A model generated the notes under the pieces. It did no database searches. It saw only the letters and a program-made list of their open reading frames with translations, and was not told the origin of the DNA. Shown here one piece after another: positions 54,480 through 64,000 of a stretch of 64,000 nucleotides of DNA. The stretch spans positions 19,801,258-19,865,257 of the forward strand of contig CM052354.1 of the NCBI GenBank assembly GCA_028551475.1, written 5' to 3'. How positions within the stretch are numbered: the first letter of the stretch is position 1; every line of letters begins with the position of its first letter. A program made the position numbers and the translations under genes. This DNA comes from Casuarina equisetifolia (Eukaryota; Streptophyta; Magnoliopsida; Fagales; Casuarinaceae).

Positions 54480-55060
54480 TGTATGCCGTCCAAAATTGCT
54501 GAAATTGGGCCCCCCATCTTGCTCCAAGTTATCCTTGAGGTCCAAAAGCCCAATTTGTAGGCCCAATATTCGGGGACCCACCTTTAAGATTAGGCCTCAC
54601 AGATTGGGCCCCAATCCCGTTCCATGGTGCTACTCGTGAGGGCTTGGAAGCCCCCTCGAGGATGACTGTGGCGGGTGTGACGGAAACGGCGGGGCCTGGT
54701 CGTGGAAAGCAAGCACCTGGCCTCCAACCGCTTTGGTTGACCTTTCACCAGCCATTAAGTGGTGGCTTTGCACACTGCTTGAACCCGTAGTGAATTGGGT
54801 TTTTCCAGAAAGTCGGTTTGTGAGGGCGACATATTGGGACGGTCGTTGAGGGTTTCATAGCCCTATTTAACCGGCCAACTTCCAAGGGTTGGTTTTGGCT
54901 CCTGTTGGCTGCCATAAGGCCTTCTATGATTCAAGTCGCCTAGGTTTTGTTCACGACCCGATTTAGCTGCTTCCTGTTTGCGCGCTAGTGGACAATTACA
55001 GCGGGGTGATGGCTCGTCTCCATTAATGGTCTTGATGGCAATGAACCCGAAGGGCTATTT
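54480..55060. other. G+C-rich island in AT-rich DNA
   Basis: Base composition differs sharply from both sides. CCCTATTTAACCGG near 54860 looks like a TATA region. No long frame or known domain was found. A fragment of an LTR or of a gene promoter is possible. Confidence 0.4.
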
Positions 55061-56419
55061 GGCACAAAGTAGTTGTCGGCAGTGGGAAAGGTCTAAGACA
55101 GATTTGAGTCACCCATGGGGCAATATAAGCTTAATACAGATGGATCAAGCAGCTTACATTGTGGATAGTGTCTACGCCTTTCAGTTGGAGCGTACACAAT
55201 ATTCTCCCCATCATGTTATATAAATATTAAATATGAGTATCTCCTTATTTTATGAGTAATTTTTTAAAATTTTATTATTTTTTATTACAACTCACGCATG
55301 AAAAAGGGAGGGAGTGTCTCCACTTTTATTTTATGAACATGAAAGTGGATTTTCTGAAGAGAAATCTCTAAGTATGTTTACGGTGAAATGCAGTGTTGTT
55401 CTTTGCCGTTTCTGCCTTCTTTGTGCTTCTTTGCGTTCTCCTTTATGCCATGGTTTTTCCAAAGCTTTCAATCGTTAAGTATTATCGCTCAAAAGCAGCC
55501 TCAGAAGGATCAAATACTGTTTCAGCTGACCTTGCTGCTGGCGGAATCATCCCTGTTCTTTCCCAACAACAACGTGTTTACAAATTTCAATAGCTCTTCC
55601 TGACTTTTGGCTAACTCTTCCTGAATTTTTTGCAACTTGCTCCTTGATCAAGCTTGAATGTTTTTCAAATTTCTCTTCCTAGTCCTGCAATGGAAACTCT
55701 TGTTCCGCTATAGTGCGCGCCATGGTCTTAATAGAACTCGAACTCTTCCCTAATTAATCAACACAATCAAGAGAATATATAAATCATTGAGGAAGTAAAG
55801 CAAAGTCTCTTGTATTATTAAGCTCAATCACAATCCAAACAACCAGTAATAATCAAGTGACATTGAATACTATAATACTGTTATGCTCACTAATATATGC
55901 TATAACAATTATCACTAGGTTACAATTACAATTAGAACTAGGAAAAATAATAAAAGATAAATTATGTTTCTCAAGAGCCATGCCTTTTCTTGATGGTCGA
56001 GACTTCCTTATATTTACCTCTAACTTGTTATCTTGGGATATTTGAATAGGCCTCCTCCTTATGTCATGTTGGGTCAAGGTAATAACAAATTCTTTTACTT
56101 GAGAATTTAGGATCTACCTCACCATATCATTACTTTCTTATATTTCTTTAGTTCTTGAAGCTCAAAAACTAACAAGAACAAGGATTAGCATAATAATTTA
56201 GCAGAACCTTTATTATCAAGATCAATAATGGTTATATGGCTAGAATGAATACAAGAAGAATAAGTTTTGTTCTAACTATCTTATCTATACAAAATGAAGA
56301 AAGATAAAGAAATGATAAAATACAAAACAATTAATATACAATGCATAATTGCTAACAAAGCATTTTAGGGACTATTAGATAATAAGGGGTACTTATAGTT
56401 GTGTAGTGTAATTCTTTAC
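55061..56419. other. intergenic, probable LTR and element remains
   Basis: Short frames at 55388-55603 and 55857-56045 show no family. On the minus strand the part next to 56420 should be the 3' LTR of the reverse copia remnant, but its end could not be fixed. At about 55700-55730 a minus-strand ATG in a MARTIAEQEFPLQD context could be the start of an element gag. Confidence 0.35.
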
Positions 56420-58910
56420 CACCCTCCCTTAAATTAGTACTCCATATAGATCAAATGTTCCTAGCTCATAAGAAGGTACCAATGTTGCCATATTTTCAAG
56501 GTTTTAATGAATATATGTTAATTGATCCTTGTTAATATGTGAAAAGTGCAAATAATTCTTTTGGCTATCTTCTTATGTATGAAATGACAATCAATCTCAA
56601 TATACTTAGTTTTTTCATGTACTATGAGGATTCTCCAATTAAAAATCATAATTACACACTTGTCAATAAAAATAAGAATTTTGGCATGAACAAAATTGTG
56701 TAAACAAAAGAGAAAATGTAGAAGTAAAAGAGAAACAAGAAAAAAAAAATGAAGAGGAAACATCATTATCATAGGGCCAACTAGCTTTTCTACAATATCA
56801 CACAAGAGCAAAGTATATTTATAAGTTAAGATCTCATTCATTGTAACAAAATAAAACCATACACTTTTTTATACATGATTTTAATCAAGACATTATATGT
56901 AGTTGTGACTCAAGGGTGGCTAGATAATAAAGGTCAGTAGTAGAGAATATTCTAGCTATTAATGTATGGGTTTGGTTGACAATAGTGCATCTTGGGCAAT
57001 GATTTCTTGTTAGCACGTGTGCTTGAAGTTATCTTATTCACTTTGACATTCTCACTATCTTCATTGCTTACTCATTATAGCAAAATAGAGTTATAATTCT
57101 TAATAATAGTACTTGTACGACATCTAGTAGCCTAATTATCCAAATCACTTTGCACGAGATGGTTGTCATGGCTTGATATTCAACTTTTGTGGAGGAATGA
57201 GAGATGGTGCCTTGTTTCTTAGATTTCTAGGATGTTAATGTATCACTAAGCTTTATATCAAACCCTATAATTGAACTCTTACTCAAGCAACACCTTCCAT
57301 AATAAGAAGTACAATAAGTTTGTAAATCAATCTTACTATTTGAACTCATAAGTAATCTCAAACTAAGTGAACACTTAAGATGCCTAAGAATACAAAAGGC
57401 ACCTTTGAGATGTGATTGTTTGGGAGCATTCTTAACTTGATATTTGTATGGCATAGCATATGTCTAGTCTTATAATAGTCAAATATATAAACTTCCTTAA
57501 AAGTTGTTGATAGCTAGTAATATCATGAAAGGGAGAATCACTCACATCATTGAGAGATGTATTATATTCATGATTGATACATCTATGATCTCATTCCATG
57601 GAAGTATTCGTGGACTTGTATCTTGATCAGCCATGTTTGGATATAATTTTTAAGGCATACTTTATTTGGTTGAGTGCTACTCATGACTTTGATTATGCAA
57701 ACTCAACCCTAAGAAAGTATTTAATAGGCTCAAGATCCGTCATCTAAAATCTCAAACTTCATCTTAAATCTCAAACATAAGTAAGCCTTCAAATACATAA
57801 CATACTATTCATTTCCTTGTGTAATCATCTTGTCATCTACATGGATAAAAATAATCAAAACTCCTTTATAGGTTTCCCCATGAATAGTGAATTATCTTGG
57901 TTAGAAAAATGGAAATCACTATCAATAAAGCTTCTACAAACTTATGTTATCATTGTCTTGGCACTTGCTTCAATATAATGACTAGCACAAACAACATATT
58001 TTTTTGCCTCCTTGTGTTGGATTCCCTTTGGAATCCTCCATACCAAAATTACCTTAGAAGAAGGCATTATGAATGTCTACTTGATCTAGTTTCTATTAAT
58101 GCATGATAGCTAAAGTCATTAATAAGCTTATAGTCACCATCTTTCCAATTGGCACAAAAGTCTTCTTATAATCAATGCCTTCTTACTATCTATAACCTTT
58201 CGCTAGCAAATCACTTTTTATAATGTTTTACATTTTCTTTTGCATTATATTTAATCTTGTATACTTATTTGCAACTAATAGATTTTTCACTTGTAAGTAA
58301 AGGAACTAGATCACATATATTCTTTAGTTCTAATACCTTTATCTCCTTAACCATGACATTGTTTTACCTGGAATTGCATACCATATCCTAATAAGTAGAT
58401 GACTCAACATGGGTAGATGTGGAGGCAACAAACTTATCATGGGGATGAGATGAGTGATGATATAATAAAGTATGAGAAATAGACTAGTAATATATGCATG
58501 AAGTTTAGAACAAACATAATATGTAGTCCAAATGGGTGGTTTTTGTGTTTGATTTGAATGATGTAGTTAAGTAGCTAGTGGCTAATAGGGTACATTGGTT
58601 GTAGTAGGATCAACTAATGGGAGATGAAGTGTGAGAGAACTCAAGACCCTAATTAGGGTTTGTGATAGGGACAATAGGCAGTAAAATAAGACTCTTTACC
58701 CCAATATCATGTGTGATGATGTAAGATCATCTATATGCATATCATATGACTTTGTTGATATAGCTAATAACATGAGAGTCCTAGATGCAACTTGTACAAA
58801 TAAAAAATTATCATTGTGAAAGATAACATCAAAATTGACAAAGAACCAATCTCCCTTAAGATCATATAGACAAGACCCTTTTTGTGCGAAAAGATATATA
58901 AAATACATGT
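56420..58910 (-). mobile_element. reverse-strand Ty1-copia remnant (RT and RNase H)
   Basis: Read on the minus strand from high to low coordinates: an integrase/RT linker block (KGSCLYDLKGDWFFVNFDVIFHND) near 58780-58880, VDIHNAFF near 58070, a decayed YVDD counterpart (FIHVDDKMIT) near 57820-57850, HLKGAFCILRHLKCSL near 57370-57410, a SKSSIIGFDIKL block near 57250, and HEKTKYIEIDCHFIHKKI near 56560-56615. A purine-rich GGGAGGGTGG lies near 56423-56432. Stops and shifts break all frames. About 190 bp of foreign sequence appears to sit inside the RNase H part near 56640-56830. Confidence 0.8.
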
Positions 58911-60314
58911 GATAGCTCTACGTCCATACTTATCTCACCGAGTGAGATTAGTCTCGTAGCACATACACTCAAAATGGTCATGGTGGGTTTTCAAATAAGA
59001 CTTCACAAAGAGCTTTCTCTCTAAGAACAAATATCTTGCTGTTTGGTGTCTTGCTTTAACTTTATTTTTCCTTTACAGGCGTATCTTGATTGGGGTAAAG
59101 GATCTGACAATCAAAATGATTTCTTAAATGGTTAATGTGTATGTAAATCCTAAAAGGAAGTGGGTCGGAAAGAAGAAAAAACCATCAATCACTGCACAAT
59201 TTTGGAAAAACCTCGTTAAAATGACTCAAAATAATATTTATTCCCCCACATCTAAAAGCGTGTCAGCGTGTTTCTCCCTAGTTCGATGCAGAGACACCAA
59301 CTACTTATCTGCACAGTGTTGCTCTTGTGATCCATTGACGTGACCTGCTTTTGTCCTTTCGAAAGATGGTCTTGCCATTGCGGCCAGCCGCCGGTTTATG
59401 GTTTCGCATTCATACACGGCTTAGACAGTTTGCCAAAAGGCAAGTAAATTCCTCAACCGGCCGACGTGCAGAGCTAAGCACATCCAATTCTCATTGAAGA
59501 AAGTCCCCACAAGTCTCCGTCTTTAGCCACCTAACGAGAATTAGTTTGCTACTTTTTTCTCTGGTCAAATTACTTTGGCATTTTTTTTGGTTTAGATGGC
59601 TTTTTATTTCATGTTTTTTTTTAGAATTAATCTTTTGTTATCTTTTTAAATAAACATCTTGAGTTGAACCACGGTGTGATTCACTAATGTCTTTGTTAGG
59701 GTTTACAGCTTAGAGGTCAATCTAATGATTAAAATTTACACAAAACTGAAGAAAAAATAATAGACTAATAACTCTTTAGATCTAAGGAAAACTTTTGAAC
59801 ACTATTACTGAGGATGATAGTTACCAACATAGGCTACGTATCATCAAGACAAGCTCGATTCGGAAAACTAATGACATGGACTGATATCAGAAAGCTAAAA
59901 CGACCGCCCAACCAAAAAAGTCCATACACTAAATTAGTCGATTTCCATTTCACTTTGTTGATGTTTTAAAACCGACTAACTTTGTAGGATCAAGTGGGTA
60001 GATTGTGATTGTGTCATTTATGCAGTTAGTCTATATTAAACTTTTACAACTAAACGTGGAACCTTTAACTGTGTTTTGCCTAAACAATGATAAATCATAC
60101 TACAACCGCCGCGTAGAACCTCAGAAGCACTGACGTGGCGTGAACAGGTTTCCATGGGCAATGGACTTTTGCGCCCATCGGTCATTGCTGGAACAAGTTC
60201 ATCATCCTTTAGCGGACATAAAAGCCGGCCTTCACGTTGGATTTTGCCATTATGATTTCTCTTGATGGTGCTAATTTCAACTACAGAGCAAAGGATCTCT
60301 AACAACAGAAAATA
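58911..60314 (+). promoter_or_regulatory. RLK-7 upstream region
   Basis: The part from about 59085 to 59400 is shared with 51750-52210. No other gene lies before the RLK-7 start. An ACATAAAAG segment at about 60217-60225 is a possible TATA-like element 90 bp before the ATG, but this is weak. Confidence 0.4.
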
Positions 60315-63300
60315 ATGGCGGTTCACGTTTTCACAGTTTTGGGTGCCGTCGTTCTTCTTTACCTCTGTGGATTTTCCAGAGCCGCTGATATCATTACTCA
60401 GTCCCAATCCATCACTGAAGGCGGGACCTTGGTTTCCAAAGGTGGAAGTTTCGAACTGGGATTCTTCAGTCCAGGTAGTTCCACTTACCATTACTTGGGA
60501 ATTTGGTACAAGAATATCCCAGTTCAAACTGTAATCTGGGTAGCAAATCGACTCAACCCAATCAAAGACTTGTCTGGTATGTTGACGATCGATAACAAAG
60601 GTAATCTTGTTCTTTCCAGCCAGAACGCTGGCGTGCTTTGGTCGTCCAATTTAACAAAAGAGGCCCCGAATCCAGTAGCTCAGCTTTTAGATGATGGAAA
60701 TCTGGTACTGAGAGATAGGGAAGATGGCAATCCAGAAAATTATTTGTGGCAAAGCTTTGACTATCCTTCTGATACACTATTACCAGGGATGAAGCTTGGA
60801 TGGAACTTAAAGGCGGGTCTTAACAGACGTTTATCAGCGTGGAAGAACTCGAATGACCCATCTCCTGGTGAGTTTACCTGGGGAATAGAACTCACTAACA
60901 ACCCAGAAATGGTTATGTGGAAGGGCTCGCAGATGTACTACAGGAGTGGCCCATGGGATGGCCTACGTTCCAGTGGCGCACCAGAGTTAACAGCCAACCC
61001 GGTTTTTGTGTTCAGTTTCATCTCCAATGAGAATGAGGTATACTATACATACCAACTCAAAAATAATTCAGTAATCTCAAGAATGGTTATGAACCAAACC
61101 ACCAATACCCGTCAACGCTACATATGGATCGAGGAAGATTCAACTTGGAGCCTCTATGCATCTGTGCCAAGGGACACTTGTGACACTTATAATCTTTGTG
61201 GTGCCTTTGGAAACTGTATTATTGGTGACTCACCGGTCTGTCAATGTTTAAAAGGATTTCAGTCCAAATCACAAGAAACATGGAATCCGGATGGCTGGTC
61301 TCAAGGATGCGTACGCCGAACTCAATTGAGCTGCCAAGATAAAGATAAAGATGGGTTTTCTAAAGTTTCTGGGCTGAAATTACCGGATACCGCAAATTCT
61401 TGGGTCGACAGAAGTATGAACCTCAAGGATTGCAGGAAGAAATGCTTGAGCAACTGTTCCTGTACGGCTTATTCAAATTCAGATATTAGAGGAGGAGGTA
61501 GTGGCTGCGCCATCTGGTATGGTGATCTGAAAGATATTAGACAGATTTCAGGTGGCGGTGAGGATCTATATATTCGATTGCCTGCTGCAGAATTAGGTAT
61601 GGACCTAGTCTTGCTTGTCATATTTTTCAATCCCATTAAATAATTTTTGTTTTGCATAATTGAGTCTGCTCTATTGCAACAAGATAAAGGTTCTCTCTTT
61701 TCATAACTACCTTATATAATAATAAGTAGTCTTAACTTATTTTGCTTTCATAATCAACCATGAAGCGGGGGACTCGCATAAAAGAACGGTGACAGTGATA
61801 TCCGTGGTTACCTCGGCAGTGGTTTCTGGGATGCTCGTAATTGCCTATTTTATTTGCAAAAGGAGGACAAAGCGTAGAGGTGATGTTAATTTCTCCCACT
61901 TCCAGATAAATTATAGAAATAATGCTTAACTGAAACTCTTAGAAATTGATGAAGGAGCTACTGCTTTGAACAATGACTGCTATGCAGGATTAAGATTAAA
62001 CCAAGAAACTCCGTGAACTTGACCCGCTTGTAGCGTTATTATAACTTCCCAACCACGACTTGAGTTTGATATAAGGTTATTGTAAATCATCAGACTTGCA
62101 GATCCCTGCATTTAGACCATTGTTTTCTCCTTTACTGCACGATGATCCATTTTTTCCATGTGTTGGATTCCCATTCCGCATAGTATAACAGAGCAAGTTT
62201 TCTAATGGTATTTTTTTACCATGGGCTATTAACCTTTTCTAATTGGCAGTGGATCAGTTCATCGTTCTGGCTGGACTATCTTTTGTTTCACTCAAAACTT
62301 AGGACTTTCAGTTATCCTATTCTTATTTCTTATGTAATTCATGAAAAACATTTTGCTTTTACCAGAGAAAATGGAGAGCAGTGTGATGGCAGGTCAGAGC
62401 AGTGAAGGCAGAGAAGAAGACCTGGAGCTCCCCGTCTCTAACCTGGCCACAATAGCTAAAGCCACAAACAACTTTTCTGCCGACAACAAGCTTGGCGAAG
62501 GTGGTTTTGGAGCTGTATACAGGGTAACCTGCAATCACTAGTTTAAGGACCCTAAGAAAAGGGAGTCATTGTATTCAGGTATGTTAATCTTACTGAACAT
62601 TTAAATTTCCAGGGCACGCTAGTAGATGGACAAGAAATTGCTGTGAAGAGACTTTCAAGAAGTTCTGGACAAGGCGTGAATGAGTTCAAAAACGAAGTGA
62701 AACTAATCGCCAAACTCCAGCACCGAAACCTTGTTAAACTTCTTGGTTGCTGCATTCAAGGAGAGGAGAAAATGCTAATCTACGAATATATGACCAACAA
62801 AAGCTTGGACTTCTTCATTTTTGGTTTGAATTCCATATAACATAAGTTTTAGCCAATTATTTATAGAATGCAGAAAGGTTTTTTTTTTTTCCCCTTTCTT
62901 GTTGAAGATGGATTTATGGATTGACATAGATACAAACTTTCCAGATCAAGCAAAAGCTAGAGCTCTGGATTGGTTCAAGCGGTTTCATATAATTTGTGGC
63001 CTTGCACGGGGGCTTCTATATCTTCATGAAGATTCCCGACTAAGGATTATTCACAGAGATCTGAAAGCAAGTAATGTGTTACTTGACAGTGGGATGAATG
63101 CAAAAATTTCAGACTTTGGCATGGCTAAAACTTTTGGAGAAAACCAAACTGAAGGAAGTACAAAAAGAGTAGTTGGAACTTAGTAAGTATCATTTAGCAT
63201 ACTCCATATATTTTCTAGATAGATTTAATTTTAGTGAATGACTTTTCATTCCTATAATATTTTACAGCGGTTATATGGCACCCGAGTATGCTATTGATGG

Positions 63301-63805
63301 GCTTTTCTCAGTAAAATCTGATGTCTTTAGCTTTGGTATTTTGTTATTGGAGATAATAACTGGAAAGAAGAACCGAGGGTTTTACTATCCAGGCCAGAGT
63401 CTTAACCTTATTGGCCATGTGAGTGTTCGAAACAGCTTACATTAATGTTTAAGTTTGTAATGCGCAATGAATGAAAATGAGTTTGCAAAATGTTTTTAGG
63501 CGTTTAAAATGTGGAAAGAAGGCAGACCCTTGGAGTTGATTGATGCGTCTTTAGGGGACACTTCCGCCCTATCAGAGATGCGTCGTTGCATTCATATTAG
63601 TCTCTTATGTGTGCAGCAGTATCCTGAGGATAGGCCCAGCATGTCATCCGTGGTTATGATGTTGGGGAGCGAGTGTTCTTTACCTGAACCAAAAGAACCT
63701 GGTTTCTTTCTAGGAAAAGATCAACGTGATGCAGGTTCCCCACTGAGCAAGCAACCACTTTCTTCAACCAATGAGATAACTTTTACAATTTTAGAGGGTC
63801 GATAG
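60315..63805 (+). CDS. RLK-7: G-type lectin S-receptor-like Ser/Thr kinase (intact)
   Basis: Exons 60315-61596, 61766-61879, 62366-62523, 62613-62823, 62945-63182, 63268-63418 and 63500-63805 join in phase into 2460 bp, 819 aa. All introns are GT-AG. Domains: signal peptide (about 1-24), B-lectin ([13 protein letters not shown]), S-locus glycoprotein, EGF/PAN cysteines ([16 protein letters not shown]) to about residue 425, membrane helix in exon 2 ([20 protein letters not shown]), then kinase. The kinase has [10 protein letters not shown], Lys in [24 protein letters not shown] and SDVFSFG, so every catalytic landmark is present and the RD type suggests activity. The tail ends [10 protein letters not shown]. 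It resembles Arabidopsis At4g27290-type SD1 receptors and is the best-preserved gene of the second subgroup. Confidence 0.96.
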
Positions 63806-63978
63806 ATATATTTTGTGTTGTACTGCATTAAGCTGTTGAATTGGCAGGTTTGTCATCCTCCAAGTTAGTGTGGCACATAGGAAGTGCAGGACGGCTCCGT
63901 CACTTGCCCATGATCTTCCTCTGCTCTAAACAGGAGAAGGGCAGCAGTGTGCTGCAGCTGCACCCTTTGCACCAAGGG
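63806..63978 (+). other. 3' flank of RLK-7
   Basis: Non-coding sequence after the TAG stop. No clear polyadenylation signal could be assigned. Confidence 0.4.
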
Positions 63979-64000
63979 AGAGGGGGGGGGGGGGGGGGGG
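63979..64000. repeat. poly-G run at the window end
   Basis: An almost pure run of G (after GAGAG) reaches the last base. Its length and position at the edge suggest a sequencing or assembly end effect, not a biological repeat. Confidence 0.6.

Noticed and set aside
60036..60527. 163-aa open frame on the minus strand
   Set aside because: It lies opposite the RLK-7 start and lectin exon. The protein has no known domain, and the plus-strand gene explains the region.
63979..64000. Poly-G run as a G-quadruplex or regulatory site
   Set aside because: It sits at the very end of the sequence, and an end-of-read or assembly artefact is more likely.

Overview
This is nuclear DNA of a flowering plant, most likely a woody eudicot. 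The evidence is AT-rich intergenic DNA, multi-exon genes with GT-AG introns, Ty1-copia retrotransposon remains, and a tandem cluster of plant-specific G-type lectin S-receptor-like kinases (S-domain RLKs, SD1 class). No rRNA, tRNA gene or CRISPR was recognised. The species cannot be fixed from sequence alone.

Layout. Positions 1-34826 hold a tandem array of closely related S-domain RLK units. I number them RLK-0 (1248-1604, fragment), RLK-1 (2621-6041, pseudogene), RLK-2 (8692-10584, pseudogene that lost its ectodomain), RLK-3 (14011-17433, intact, 813 aa) and RLK-4 (31403-34826, open frame but altered kinase residues and one GC donor site). The units are separated by repeated blocks: a 3' piece of a copia element with its LTR ('copia-B', three copies), upstream blocks of two types (A and B), and a roughly 2.4-kb downstream block ('D', three long copies plus shorter ones). 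Block D is really the upstream region of a small EF-hand gene. One D copy carries a complete but decayed Ty1-copia element (20741-25389), another carries a 355-bp solo LTR (35649-36003), and one copia-B copy carries a 1274-bp solo LTR (27878-29151). For all three insertions the empty site is visible in a sister repeat.

At 37722-38060 lies an intronless single-EF-hand gene of the PBP1/KIC type, with a TATA box and a long CT repeat in its leader. From 42295 to 48780 there is a second, more divergent S-domain RLK pseudogene. Its exon 2 was split by a 2.5-kb kinase cassette from the first array, flanked by a duplication of about 235 bp of the host gene. The cassette carries two of the disabling lesions seen in RLK-1. 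From 48781 to about 59080 the DNA is AT-rich and TE-rich, including a reverse-strand copia RT/RNase H remnant (56420-58910). RLK-7 (60315-63805, 819 aa, seven exons, intact) closes the window. The final bases are a run of G.

Function. Intact members of this family are plasma-membrane receptors: an apple-snail-type lectin, S-locus glycoprotein and PAN ectodomain, one membrane pass, and a cytosolic Ser/Thr kinase. The EF-hand protein belongs to a family of Ca2+-dependent regulators. The array shows birth-and-death evolution: two clearly intact receptors, one probable pseudokinase, and at least five dead or partial copies, several of which could still encode a membrane-anchored or secreted ectodomain. 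I see no wholly unknown system. The most distinctive features are the nested kinase cassette with shared lesions, the mosaic promoter of RLK-3, and the RLK-4 kinase changes.
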